Counted from the first letter of the stretch, positions 44,655-54,030 are shown. The stretch: DNA of 64,000 bases from Vagococcus fluvialis bH819 (GCF_900163795.1 NZ_FWFD01000003.1:248001-312000), one strand, 5' to 3'. Numbers and translations are program-made. Notes: generated by a model not told the origin, from the sequence alone.

Positions 44655-46718
44655 ATGGATATTTATAGCGTTTTAGGCGTAACTAAAGATGCTTCAATTG
44701 ATGACATTCGTTTAGCCTATTCGACAAAATTAAAAACAATTGATATGTCAAAAAATATTGAAGAATATCAGAATTTAAGGCTCGCTTATAATGAAGCATT
44801 AAAAATTGTTAATAATCAATACTACAATCCAATAAATAAAGTGACTTCTGAACTAAATAATACCGAAACTAAAGTTGAAAAAATAAATAGTACTGATATA
44901 TCAACGTTACTTTCTAATGCAGAAGAAGAGAAGGACAGAAAATCTGTTAGAACTATCAATCAGCCTACTAATCCTGAAAAAGAAATAACCACTAATCTCA
45001 GACGTAATGAAAGAAAAAAAGTAGACAATTCTATAAAAAAAGAGCAGCCAATAACAACCAAAAAAGAGTCATTCACTCATGATTTATCTCTTTTTCTTGC
45101 AGAAAATACTTACTTTAGTAGCTCTTCTGATTGGCACTCTCTCATCAGCCCTGTTCTATCTACAAATGAAAAAGAGTCTGCCTTAACAACCATTAAAGTT
45201 TTTTTATTAGAAAATTATATGTTGCTTGATGATCGTACCAGACATGAGATTATTAATCTTTGTCAATTTTCTGAAAGCTCCTTTAATTCTACCGAAGATA
45301 TTGTAACTTTTAGAGAGCGCATCAATCAAGAAAATTTCCTAGACTATGATTGCTATGCTTTTATGCCTAGTGGGATTCGTGAAGATTATTTTAAATTAAG
45401 GTACCAACTTCACCAGTCTATTCAAGTAGCAGATATTCCTGTCTTACTTTCAGAAATAAAAATGAACCAATTAGTTGGTTACCCATATAAAGATGACGAT
45501 TTGCTTTTTTTATTAAGTGTTAGCAGTTTACTAAACCAAACAAAGTTAAATAATCCAGAAATTAACAATTACTTGTCGAAGATTCATTCAGATAAATATA
45601 TCCATGATATTAAAATCTTAAAAAAATATGCTTCTTTTTTAGATAACGATACACAAATCATTATTTCTAACGCTGAAATCATCGGTTTAACTTGGGTTTC
45701 TGATGGAACAAAAGAGCAATTAATAGCAGGAATAAGGCAAACAAAGCAAAATAAAAAAATCATAAAATCAGCTAAAAGAAGCCTCCCTTATCAACCTAAT
45801 ATTGAATCTAAATCTCATGTACCTTTTAATATTTGGAAAGGTATCGCTATTTTTATTGTTATTTTAATAAGTTCTTTGTTTGTAATTTCAATTATTTCAC
45901 CCAATAACGAAGAAGTAGATTTTGAGAACAGTCTTGAAGTTAATAATCAAGAAAATAATGAAATAGACTATTTTTTAAAAGCTCGACCTAATAATATTCG
46001 ACTGAATTATGAATTATATGATAATCTTTTTTGGGAAAACAGCGACTCATCAGAACCCCCGAATGGTTTTACCTCTGAATCATTTAATCAAGTTAGCAAA
46101 ATAAAAGAAAATTATAGAAATGATTTAGAAAACATGGACCAGATTGATATCTATTCAGAAGCTTCGGAAGCTCATTTTTTAACTGAAAATAATACGGTAA
46201 TTAGCTATGTTTCATTTAGAAACAATGAAGATTTTAATTTAAAGGTGACAGTCGATGCCAAAAATATTATTAATCAAGTCCAAGTAATCAACTCAACTGA
46301 AATGCCTAAAAATAAATCGTTTGGTACATTAGATGCCTCTTTATTCCTTTTTGAAGATATCGCAATGAAACACAATAGACTTGATGATTATAAATCAGAT
46401 TTAGAGCAACTCTATTCACTTTACTTAACAGAAGACTGCTATGACCTATTATTAAGTATGGATGATGAAGCCTTTAATTACTTAGGCTCTTTCAGCTACA
46501 CAAAACCTTATTTATTAACAATAAAAGAGCAAACTATTATTGTTTTTGCTGGTTATAGTGACCAACTTATTTTTATGGATTTAGATGATAATTTTAAAAT
46601 AAGTCATCTTTATGCTGATTACTTTGAGGAAACACCAAATGAGTATTTAGAAGCTGTTAAGAAACTAAAAATTAATAAAGAAGATTCCAATCCCTGGGCT
46701 ATTTCATTGGGAAATTAA
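44655..46718 (+). CDS. J-domain-like membrane protein
   Basis: A 687-residue protein beginning with a J-domain-like stretch (MDIYSVLGVTKDASIDDIRL, residues 1-54). The HPD tripeptide that every true J-domain needs to stimulate DnaK is absent: the loop reads KLKTIDMSK. A Lys/Glu/Thr-rich linker to about 160, a helical domain (about 165-370), one membrane helix (about 395-417) and an extracytoplasmic C-terminal domain of about 270 residues follow. The start follows TTGGAGGCG and an extended -10 TATAAT stands upstream at about 44610. I do not recognise the C-terminal domain. Divergent from the MoxR operon, so a link in function is possible. Confidence 0.7.
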   Translation: MDIYSVLGVTKDASIDDIRLAYSTKLKTIDMSKNIEEYQNLRLAYNEALKIVNNQYYNPINKVTSELNNTETKVEKINSTDISTLLSNAEEEKDRKSVRTINQPTNPEKEITTNLRRNERKKVDNSIKKEQPITTKKESFTHDLSLFLAENTYFSSSSDWHSLISPVLSTNEKESALTTIKVFLLENYMLLDDRTRHEIINLCQFSESSFNSTEDIVTFRERINQENFLDYDCYAFMPSGIREDYFKLRYQLHQSIQVADIPVLLSEIKMNQLVGYPYKDDDLLFLLSVSSLLNQTKLNNPEINNYLSKIHSDKYIHDIKILKKYASFLDNDTQIIISNAEIIGLTWVSDGTKEQLIAGIRQTKQNKKIIKSAKRSLPYQPNIESKSHVPFNIWKGIAIFIVILISSLFVISIISPNNEEVDFENSLEVNNQENNEIDYFLKARPNNIRLNYELYDNLFWENSDSSEPPNGFTSESFNQVSKIKENYRNDLENMDQIDIYSEASEAHFLTENNTVISYVSFRNNEDFNLKVTVDAKNIINQVQVINSTEMPKNKSFGTLDASLFLFEDIAMKHNRLDDYKSDLEQLYSLYLTEDCYDLLLSMDDEAFNYLGSFSYTKPYLLTIKEQTIIVFAGYSDQLIFMDLDDNFKISHLYADYFEETPNEYLEAVKKLKINKEDSNPWAISLGN

Positions 46719-46734
46719 AAATAACAGAAGCTAA

Positions 46735-46770
46735 AAAAGCGTAATTGGTTGTTGCCAATTACGCTTCTTT
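46735..46770. terminator. Bidirectional terminator
   Basis: AAGCGTAATTGG and CCAATTACGCTT form a perfect 12-bp stem with A- and T-rich flanks between the converging J-domain-like gene and the flavin reductase gene. Confidence 0.85.
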
Positions 46771-46809
46771 AGTTTTAAGTATTTCTATGTACCTATTTTT
46801 TTCTCTAGA

Positions 46810-47994
46810 TTATTTCACTGATGCGCTTGATACTGCGTCTACTTCTTCATCTTTTTTTGAAGCACTAGACACAGCATCCACATCACCAACTAATGTTTGA
46901 CCTGTTTGTTTCAAGTACCATTCCACAATTGGTTTAAAATCTAAAATATACTCATTGATTCCTTTATAATTTCCATCTCCATCATGAATCGCTTGATAAT
47001 TATGGACCACAAATTTATCAGGACCATGAGTGGGGACATTCACTCGGACACAATCTGTCGCTCCTGATCTCAGTTGTTGAATAACCCATTCAACTCCTTT
47101 AAGAGCAGCTTCTGGATGACAATTAGCTAAAGGATTACCCACTTGTCCTGGCTGTCTAGATGCCAACATTTCTTCAGCAGGCGACACATGATTATAGTAT
47201 AAAAATTGGTTGTTATCATCGGCATAAGTGATCTCCATTGGCATTGATGATAGAAAATAATTTAGTTGATCTACAGTTAATAATCCACGATTCAATTTAA
47301 CGTAATCACTTCCTTCAGCTGCCCCGACTTTTTCAGCTGCTTGTTCAACCCAATCTTCGGCTGCCATTTCAATCCCTTCAATGGTTGTTTCAACTTTTCC
47401 TGTAGCATTTAAATCTTCTGCCGCTAAAATGACAGGTTCTTTTTCTTCTAATTTGGTCACAAGAGAAACAAATTGAATAAACTTAGTTAATGAGCTTTCT
47501 AGAAATGATTTTGTTTTTTGATCTTTTAAATTTCCAGCTTCATCAAAAGCTTGTTTGACTTTTCCAAGTAAAAATTCATTACCTGGTAAGACCATTGCAT
47601 TTACACCAGGTGCATCTAAAATCTGACGTAAATCTAGCTGCGCACGTGACGATCCTTGATCATAATAAGAAGCCCCAACAATCATCACTGGCTTATCCTC
47701 TAAAGGATGAATTTTAAATGATAACCACTCCAAAATACTTTTTAGACTAGCTGGAATACTTCTATTATGTTCAGGTGTGGCAATGATCACGCCATCTGCT
47801 TCTAATATTTTTTTATTTAAGTTTTGAATGGGTGCACTATTTGTTTGATCGTCACTTTGATTAAATAATGGAATATCTTTTATCTCTAACACTTCAATTT
47901 CCACAAGATTTTTGAATTCTTTTGCCATATAGTTTAATAAAATTCTGTTATAAGAAAGATCTGCGTTAGACCCTACAATTCCGACTAATTTCAT
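46810..47994 (-). CDS. NADPH-dependent FMN reductase fused to PAS and a double flavinylation tail
   Basis: A 394-residue cytoplasmic fusion. An NADPH-dependent FMN reductase domain (about residues 1-180; [37 protein letters not shown]) is followed by a linker and a PAS_10 domain (about 245-365; [20 protein letters not shown]). The tail holds DAVSSAS twice, at residues 373-379 and 386-392. DAVSSAS resembles the Dxx[ST]GA[TS] target of ApbE, which attaches FMN covalently to the last Thr/Ser. An apbE gene lies upstream in the same operon and also has no signal peptide. I infer an enzyme with one noncovalent FMN site and up to two covalent FMNs on a flexible tail. Electron acceptor unknown. Confidence 0.88.
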   Translation of the reverse strand: MKLVGIVGSNADLSYNRILLNYMAKEFKNLVEIEVLEIKDIPLFNQSDDQTNSAPIQNLNKKILEADGVIIATPEHNRSIPASLKSILEWLSFKIHPLEDKPVMIVGASYYDQGSSRAQLDLRQILDAPGVNAMVLPGNEFLLGKVKQAFDEAGNLKDQKTKSFLESSLTKFIQFVSLVTKLEEKEPVILAAEDLNATGKVETTIEGIEMAAEDWVEQAAEKVGAAEGSDYVKLNRGLLTVDQLNYFLSSMPMEITYADDNNQFLYYNHVSPAEEMLASRQPGQVGNPLANCHPEAALKGVEWVIQQLRSGATDCVRVNVPTHGPDKFVVHNYQAIHDGDGNYKGINEYILDFKPIVEWYLKQTGQTLVGDVDAVSSASKKDEEVDAVSSASVK

Positions 47995-48013
47995 TTTGAT
48001 TTCCTCCTATTTA

Positions 48014-48622
48014 TTAAATATTTTCCCATGAAAAATTTTCTGCTGTTTCTTTATTCATTTGATGTGCATTGCCTAGTTGTTTCATAATATCTACAAAAAC
48101 GATAAAATCTTTAAAAAGTCCATTTAATTTTTCAATTTGAATTGGATCTTTCAACTGATTATCTCCATCAAAAGCTTGTAAAGAATGGCTCAATAAAAAT
48201 TCTGAACTTGGCATAATACGTGCTTTTAATTCTGGTGAATCTAACATTTGACGCAAATGTTGTTGGGCACGTGATGAACCTAAAGTGCCATATGAAGCCC
48301 CTGTAATCATGACTGGTTTATCTAAAAATGGATAAATATGATAAGACAACCAATTTAAAGCACTCATTAATGAAGCTGGAACCGCATGATCATATTCTGG
48401 TGTACTAATTATGACACCGTCTGCTGCTTCAATTTTTTTTGCTATTTCAGTAACGATTTCTGGGACTTGCTTATCTGTTGGCTTATTAAAAAGTGGGATA
48501 TCTTTTATTTCCACAATCTCAATCTCCGCCACATCTTTAAAGTGGTCTTTCATAAATTGCAATAACTGTCTGTTAGTTGAATTGTCAGAGTTAGTTCCGA
48601 CTAAGCCGATCATTTTTTTCAT
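48014..48622 (-). CDS. NADPH-dependent FMN reductase
   Basis: 202 residues, flavodoxin-like, paralogous to the first domain of the fusion at 46810 (shared ISTPEYDHAVPASLMSALN-type and GASYGTLGSSRAQ loops that bind FMN). It reduces flavin or a flavin-linked acceptor with NADPH. Preceded by GAGGAC and 20 bp ahead of the fusion gene. It lacks PAS and tail motifs. Confidence 0.9.
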   Translation of the reverse strand: MKKMIGLVGTNSDNSTNRQLLQFMKDHFKDVAEIEIVEIKDIPLFNKPTDKQVPEIVTEIAKKIEAADGVIISTPEYDHAVPASLMSALNWLSYHIYPFLDKPVMITGASYGTLGSSRAQQHLRQMLDSPELKARIMPSSEFLLSHSLQAFDGDNQLKDPIQIEKLNGLFKDFIVFVDIMKQLGNAHQMNKETAENFSWENI

Positions 48623-48640
48623 TATTATGTCCTCTTTTCT

Positions 48641-49558
48641 TTATGCTATATAATTTTTTATATATTGACTCAAATAAGTTTGTTTTTCTGTTATTAAAAT
48701 TCCTTCAATATGAGGTGTTTGATTAATCTCTGACATTATTTCCTTTGGTTCTTTTCCAAAAAGTCGGGTAGTCCATATTTCACCATCCACTGACTTATCC
48801 GAAATAATCGTTAAGCTTAACGTTTCTGTTTTCATAGGATAGCCAGTTACAGGGCTTAAAATATGATGATATTCTTTCGTACCACTTTTTAAAACTCGTT
48901 CGTAAATGCCTGAAGTCACTACTGATTTATCTTTAATTTTCAAAATATAATCATATGTATTTCGTGATTCGCGCGGTTTTCTTATCCCTATTTTCCAATA
49001 GTTATTATTGGGAGGTTCTCCTAGTGTTAAGATATTTCCTCCTAAATTAATTAAGGCGGATGTTACTCCTTTATTTTTTAATTTTTCAAGCACTAAATCG
49101 CCAATAAATCCTTTAGCTAAAGCGCCAAGATCAATCATCATACCCTTTTCTAAATAAACACTTTGCGTGGTATCATCTAACACTATTTTTTCTGGATTGA
49201 TTATTTGACATAATTTTTTGATTTCACTCTCACTAGGAACTCTAGCATCTTCAAAGCCAATACGCCATGCTTGTACTAAAGGGCCAATCGCTATATTAAG
49301 TAGACTGCCCTTATTAACACTATGCTCTTTTCCTAATTTGATGAGTTGATATAATTCCTTGTGAATACTTACTTTTTTTCTACCAGCTTGTAAATTCACT
49401 TTCATTAATTCAGAGCTTGGATCATTTGCACTATATCTTTTTTCATACTTTTTTAAATCCTCAATAGTTTCTTGCAATAATTGTTCAGAATCAGTATGAC
49501 TAATTTGTAAATCAATGATTGTTCCCATTAAACGAATTTGATTTTTAGCAACACTCAT
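48641..49558 (-). CDS. apbE: FAD:protein FMN transferase
   Basis: A 305-residue ApbE-type enzyme that moves FMN from FAD to a Thr/Ser of target proteins. Family signatures are YSANDPSSELMKVN (about residue 44-57), GMMIDLGALAKGF, LINLGGNILTLG and the C-terminal YHHILSPVTGYP. There is no lipobox or signal peptide, unlike the secreted ApbE of respiratory systems, so a cytosolic target is expected. The flavin reductase at 46810 carries two matching motifs. The ATG at 49558 lies 1 bp from the regulator stop and follows AAGGAGAAC. Assignment is firm. Confidence 0.92.
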   Translation of the reverse strand: MSVAKNQIRLMGTIIDLQISHTDSEQLLQETIEDLKKYEKRYSANDPSSELMKVNLQAGRKKVSIHKELYQLIKLGKEHSVNKGSLLNIAIGPLVQAWRIGFEDARVPSESEIKKLCQIINPEKIVLDDTTQSVYLEKGMMIDLGALAKGFIGDLVLEKLKNKGVTSALINLGGNILTLGEPPNNNYWKIGIRKPRESRNTYDYILKIKDKSVVTSGIYERVLKSGTKEYHHILSPVTGYPMKTETLSLTIISDKSVDGEIWTTRLFGKEPKEIMSEINQTPHIEGILITEKQTYLSQYIKNYIA

Positions 49559-49559
49559 T

Positions 49560-50426
49560 TTAGTTCTCCTTAAGTTCAATTTCTAATTCAGTAATCTTTT
49601 TTAGTAGAACTTCATTACGATTAATCTTGGCATAGGCTCTCGCATCATATAGCAACTCTAAAATTTCAGTCGTTTCTTTTTTTTCTGAGACACTATTTAT
49701 TGCCAATTGAAAAGCCGCCCTAGCTAGGTAATAAGTAACATGATTTTCAGAACATATAGTGATAACATACGAAAGTAACGCATTACTGGCTTCTAATTCG
49801 TTAATTTCTGCATAAAAGACACCAGAATGAAAAACCACATTCAGTACGCGCCACATATCTTCAACGCTATTAGTTGAACATGTATAAATCTGCTCCACTA
49901 CTTTATTAAAGTAGTATTCTGCCTTGTCATTATCCTTCTCTTTAGAATACGTCATGCCTATTCCTGTATAAGCTAATAGCTGAAAAATTTGTTTCTCCTT
50001 CCCAATCTCATTTAGTAAAATTTGATCAAAGGTAAATAAAATATCCGTAATAACTTCTTTTCTAAAAATCATTAAAAAGCCTTTTAAATAAAGATATCTC
50101 AAAAATAATTCAGCAGTTTCATCTTGTGAATTTATGCTTAATGAATCTAGTAAAATTTGAGCTTTTTCATATTCACTTGTGATAAAATAAAATTCTATTT
50201 GATCCATTTTTTTTACTAATTCTGAATTTTTAAGTCCCACTTTAGGAAATAAATCACCAATTGGAACATCTAATCTCGTACAAAGTTTAATCAATGTTTT
50301 TAAATTAGGAACTTGACCATTATTCTCAAAACGACTTAATGTTGTCTGCGTGCAAATATTTTCTGCCAGTTCACTTTGAGATAATCCTTTAGCTTTTCTT
50401 GCTTCAATGAAACACTCGACATTCAT
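49560..50426 (-). CDS. XRE-type regulator with helical-repeat sensor domain
   Basis: 288 residues: helix-turn-helix at residues 1-60 (ARKAKGLSQSELAENICTQT) and a C-terminal helical-repeat (TPR-like) domain, similar to Rgg/PlcR-type regulators that bind short peptides. It heads the apbE-reductase operon (1 bp to apbE) and is divergent from trpS. Its ligand is unknown; no peptide gene is obvious beside it. Confidence 0.82.
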   Translation of the reverse strand: MNVECFIEARKAKGLSQSELAENICTQTTLSRFENNGQVPNLKTLIKLCTRLDVPIGDLFPKVGLKNSELVKKMDQIEFYFITSEYEKAQILLDSLSINSQDETAELFLRYLYLKGFLMIFRKEVITDILFTFDQILLNEIGKEKQIFQLLAYTGIGMTYSKEKDNDKAEYYFNKVVEQIYTCSTNSVEDMWRVLNVVFHSGVFYAEINELEASNALLSYVITICSENHVTYYLARAAFQLAINSVSEKKETTEILELLYDARAYAKINRNEVLLKKITELEIELKEN

Positions 50427-50545
50427 ATAATTCTCCTTTCCACCTTCACATTGTGTTTTATATCACATATTTATTTAAATTCATTTTAACGCCTTATATA
50501 TTTTTAGTCAATCGATTTATATAAAAAATTATATAAAAAATCTAT

Positions 50546-50574
50546 TTGCCTTTTAGTTTTGATTGGCATATACT
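50546..50574 (+). promoter_or_regulatory. Promoter of the trpS leader
   Basis: TTGCCT (50546-50551) and TATACT (50569-50574) lie exactly 17 bp apart, upstream of the T-box. Confidence 0.6.
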
Positions 50575-50633
50575 GTATTTAATTTTATAAACTTAAATTT
50601 TTGAAAAAGAATAGTATCATGTTTATTTTTTTT

Positions 50634-50842
50634 AGAGAGCTAATGACAGGTGGAAATTAGTACTAATAACATGAGAATGGCCTTTTGAATGATCTATCGA
50701 AACAATTATTTAGTAGATAGATTCGCAGTCTTTGCGTTACCAGTCGTAGTTGTTTAACTACTTGAGTTAATTTTGAGGTGGCACCGTGATTTCACTCACC
50801 CTCCAATCGGTTTTATACCGTTTGGAGGGTGAGTTTTTTATT
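50634..50842 (+). promoter_or_regulatory. Trp-specific T-box riboswitch
   Basis: The leader has AGAGAGC at the 5' end of stem I (50634), a GGTGGAAA segment, GAGAATGGCC with TGG (50678-50680) as tryptophan specifier, and the T-box proper AGGTGGCACCGTG (50776-50788). A terminator stem, ACTCACCCTCCA with TGGAGGGTGAGT (50794-50834), and a T-run follow. The T-box should pair with uncharged tRNA-Trp and prevent termination, raising synthetase when tryptophanyl-tRNA is scarce. The following gene is trpS. Confidence 0.93.
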
Positions 50843-50858
50843 TTAAGGAGGAAGAAAA

Positions 50859-51869
50859 ATGACACATACTTATTTAACAGGCGATCGACCTACAGGAAAA
50901 CTACATTTAGGACATTACGTGGGTTCTTTAAAGAATCGCCTTTCAATCCAAGAACTACCTAATACTGAACAATTCATTATGATTGCTGATCAACAAGCTT
51001 TAACCGATAATGCTAACAATCCTAAAAAAATTCAAGACAATTTAAAAGAAGTTTTATTAGATTACTTAGCTGTCGGAATTAATCCAGAGCAATCAACCAT
51101 TTTTATCCAGTCAAAAATTCCACAACTTTCAGAATTAATGATGTATTACTTAAATCTCGTCACCGTTTCTAGATTACATCGGAACCCTACAGTAAAAACT
51201 GAAATGAAAGAAAAAAATTTTGAAACAAGTTTACCAGCCGGATTTTTAACTTATCCTGTTAGCCAAGCTGCTGATATCACAGCATTTAAAGCTACTCATG
51301 TACCTGTTGGTGGAGATCAGCTACCTATGTTAGAACAAACAAAAGAAATCGTCAGAAGCTTTAATCGTATCTATCATACAGATACACTAGTCGAACCAGA
51401 AATTATTCTACCAAAGAAAAACCACGAACGTCTAAAAGGTCTTGATGGCTTAGGAAAAATGAGTAAATCTCTAAATAACGGAATCTACCTTTCAGATGAT
51501 GAAGGAGTTATTAAACAAAAAATTATGGGAATGTACACTGATCCACATCATATTCATGTTAATGATCCTGGGCAAATCAAAGGTAACATGGTGTTTGAAT
51601 ATCTTGATGTATTTGGGACTGATCATGAAAAAATAAACCAACTAAAAGAACAGTATCAACAAGGTGGTTTGGGTGATGTTAAACTTAAACTTTATCTAAA
51701 TGACATCCTTCAAGATACTTTACGTCCCATCAGAGAAAGAAGAGCAGAATTAGAAAATCAAGAGGATTACCTTCTTACTATTTTAAAAAAAGGAAGTCTA
51801 AAAGCTGAAGCACAAGCTGCCATTACCCTGGATGAAGTTAAAAAAGCAATGGGAATTAATTACTATTAA
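50859..51869 (+). CDS. trpS: Tryptophanyl-tRNA synthetase
   Basis: 336 residues, class Ic synthetase. The HIGH-type motif PTGKLHLGHYVGS (about 12-24) and the KMSKS motif LGKMSKSLNNG (about 199-209) are intact. Attaches tryptophan to tRNA-Trp. Preceded by AAGGAGG and controlled by the T-box in its leader. Confidence 0.97.
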   Translation: MTHTYLTGDRPTGKLHLGHYVGSLKNRLSIQELPNTEQFIMIADQQALTDNANNPKKIQDNLKEVLLDYLAVGINPEQSTIFIQSKIPQLSELMMYYLNLVTVSRLHRNPTVKTEMKEKNFETSLPAGFLTYPVSQAADITAFKATHVPVGGDQLPMLEQTKEIVRSFNRIYHTDTLVEPEIILPKKNHERLKGLDGLGKMSKSLNNGIYLSDDEGVIKQKIMGMYTDPHHIHVNDPGQIKGNMVFEYLDVFGTDHEKINQLKEQYQQGGLGDVKLKLYLNDILQDTLRPIRERRAELENQEDYLLTILKKGSLKAEAQAAITLDEVKKAMGINYY

Positions 51870-51944
51870 ACAAAATAACGAGTTTTATTTTTAAAATATT
51901 AGTAACTAGTTTATAATACTAGCTATAGCTAAAGGAGTGATTAA

Positions 51945-53858
51945 ATGGATAAAAATATCAATTTAGCAAAAAAAGATTTTTACGAATACGTCAATAAAGA
52001 GTGGTTAACAACCGCAGAAATTCCCAATGATAAACCTGTTATTAATAGTTTTTCTGTTCTAAATGATGAAATTGAAAAATTACTAATGGTAGATGTAAAA
52101 AAAATTGCCTTAGGTGAGATTTCAGCAATAACTAAAGAACTTCAATCCTTTGCAGATTTTTATCGTTTAGTTTCTGATAATGAAACACGTGAAAAATTAG
52201 GTGTTGCACCTTTAAATAAACGCCTAGAGACTATTGAAAGTTTAAAAAATTTAACTGATTTTGATGCACAGCTATCAGAATGGACACTATCAAGTTACCC
52301 AATACCATTTAGTATTTATGTTAGCCCTGATATGAAACAATCTGACACTTATGCTATTTCTTTGGCTCCTACTTCTCTCATATTACCAGATACAACCTAC
52401 TATTCAGATGAACATCCTAATAAAAAAGAACTCCTTTCTACTTTCAAAGAAATGATGCTCGATCTGTTATCTTTACTAGGTAAACCAAAAGAAGAAGCTA
52501 ACCTTATTGTTTCTGATGCTATAGCTTTTGATGAGAGTTTAGTTCCCTTTATCCGAAGTTCTGAAGAGAGCGCTGATTATACAAAAGAATATAACCCAAA
52601 GAACCTTCAAGAAATAGCGCAGTATCATTCAGATATTCATCTCGATACATTCATCACCTCTTTATTAGGCCAAGTACCTAAAGAAGTGATTGTGACAGAA
52701 CCTGAGTATTTTGAAAATATCAAAAAGATAATCACAACAGAAACGTTTACACAACTAAAAAACTGGATGATAGTTCGTGAAACGATTTCTCTTGGTTCTT
52801 TATTAACCGAGGAATTCAGAGAAATTTCAAGCCGTTATCAACTTGCCTTATCTGGTGCTAAAGAAATAATTTCAGCAGAAAAACTTTATTTTTACACTGC
52901 TACTGGACAATTTGATCAAGTAATTGGTCAGTACTACGCGGAAAGTTATTTTGGCATTCAAGCTAAAAAAGATGTAGAAGATATGATCAAAAAAATGATT
53001 CATATCTACCAAGAACGTCTGACTAAAAATAACTGGCTAGAACAAGCCACAAAAAATAAAGCTATTTTAAAACTAAACGAGTTAGGAATTCAAGTTGGTT
53101 TTCCAGAAAAAACCCCTGCTATTTACTCGTTATTTAAAACGCAAGCAAAAGAAAATGGTGGTACTTTAATTGATAACGTGGTGGCTTTTAGTCGGATTAC
53201 TCTCGAGGATTACTTTAAACGATACAATACTAAAGTAGACCGCAATGAATGGGAAATGAGTGCTGATACTGTTAACGCTTATTATCATCCACAAAAAAAT
53301 GTTATTGTTTTTCCAGCTGCTATTCTTCAATCCCCTTTCTACGACTTCAAACAAACAAGAAGTCAAAATTACGGTGGAATTGGTGCCGTTATCGCTCACG
53401 AAATTTCTCATGCCTTTGATAATAACGGAGCTAAATTTGATGAATTTGGTAATCTGAATGATTGGTGGACTGAAAAAGATTTAGCCCATTTTGAAGAATT
53501 AACTCAAAAAATGATTGCTCAATTTGATCAGATTCCTTTTGGTAATGGAAAAGTAAATGGCACACTGACTGTCTCAGAAAATATTGCTGATGCTGGTGGA
53601 TTGAGCTGTGCTCTAGAAGCGGCACAATTAGAAGATGATTATAACGGCCATGAGTTATTTGAAAATTGGGCACGTATTTGGCGACATAAAGCACAAGATC
53701 AATACACAGATCTATTACTAGCAGTAGATGTCCATGGACCAAATAAATTACGAGCTAACATCCAAGTCAAAAATTTAGAAACCTTCCATGAACTCTATAA
53801 CGTAACAAAAGAAGACGAAATGTATCTAGCACCAGAAAAAAGAATTAGTATTTGGTAA
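51945..53858 (+). CDS. pepO: M13-family zinc endopeptidase PepO
   Basis: 637 residues of the neprilysin family. The zinc site HEISHAFD (HExxH at 485-489) and the third ligand motif ENIADAGGL are intact. No signal peptide or membrane anchor, so cytoplasmic, as in lactic acid bacteria, where PepO cuts oligopeptides of about 5-35 residues. Starts 76 bp after trpS behind AAAGGAGTG and may be read through from it. Its stop codon lies in the first bases of a repeat element. Confidence 0.95.
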   Translation: MDKNINLAKKDFYEYVNKEWLTTAEIPNDKPVINSFSVLNDEIEKLLMVDVKKIALGEISAITKELQSFADFYRLVSDNETREKLGVAPLNKRLETIESLKNLTDFDAQLSEWTLSSYPIPFSIYVSPDMKQSDTYAISLAPTSLILPDTTYYSDEHPNKKELLSTFKEMMLDLLSLLGKPKEEANLIVSDAIAFDESLVPFIRSSEESADYTKEYNPKNLQEIAQYHSDIHLDTFITSLLGQVPKEVIVTEPEYFENIKKIITTETFTQLKNWMIVRETISLGSLLTEEFREISSRYQLALSGAKEIISAEKLYFYTATGQFDQVIGQYYAESYFGIQAKKDVEDMIKKMIHIYQERLTKNNWLEQATKNKAILKLNELGIQVGFPEKTPAIYSLFKTQAKENGGTLIDNVVAFSRITLEDYFKRYNTKVDRNEWEMSADTVNAYYHPQKNVIVFPAAILQSPFYDFKQTRSQNYGGIGAVIAHEISHAFDNNGAKFDEFGNLNDWWTEKDLAHFEELTQKMIAQFDQIPFGNGKVNGTLTVSENIADAGGLSCALEAAQLEDDYNGHELFENWARIWRHKAQDQYTDLLLAVDVHGPNKLRANIQVKNLETFHELYNVTKEDEMYLAPEKRISIW

Positions 53859-54013
53859 CTAGGTGGTCAAAAAGTTGTTTAGCTCCAAGCAACTGGAGCG
53901 CTAAAAAAACAAGCTGCTCTTTGGCTTGATTTTTTAGGGTGAAGTTGTCGTAGGAGTTGACTTTTTAGCCCCGTTTAGTAACTAGGTGGTTAAAAAGTTG
54001 TTTAGCTCCAGCA
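53855..54013 (+). repeat. Dispersed palindromic repeat, one full copy plus a 5' fragment
   Basis: A full copy (53862-53973) has outer arms GGTGGTCAAAAAGTTGTTTA and GTTGACTTTTTAGCCCC that pair, plus two internal stem-loops: AGCTCC with GGAGC, and CTAAAAAA with TTTTTTAG. A second 33-bp unit (53978-54010) repeats the 5' arm at 53855-53887 with one change. The full copy aligns end to end with the minus strand of 62048-62157, the second best copy in this window. Confidence 0.75.
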
Positions 54014-54030
54014 ACCAAGCTTATCTACGC

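Noticed and set aside
50651-50653. An earlier TGG as the T-box specifier.
   Set aside because: It lies in the GGTGGAAA segment. The GAA-TGG-CC context at 50675-50682 fits the known specifier position better.
53166-53742. Minus-strand and +1-frame open frames inside pepO.
   Set aside because: pepO is intact in frame with its zinc motif. The others are shadows without ribosome sites.
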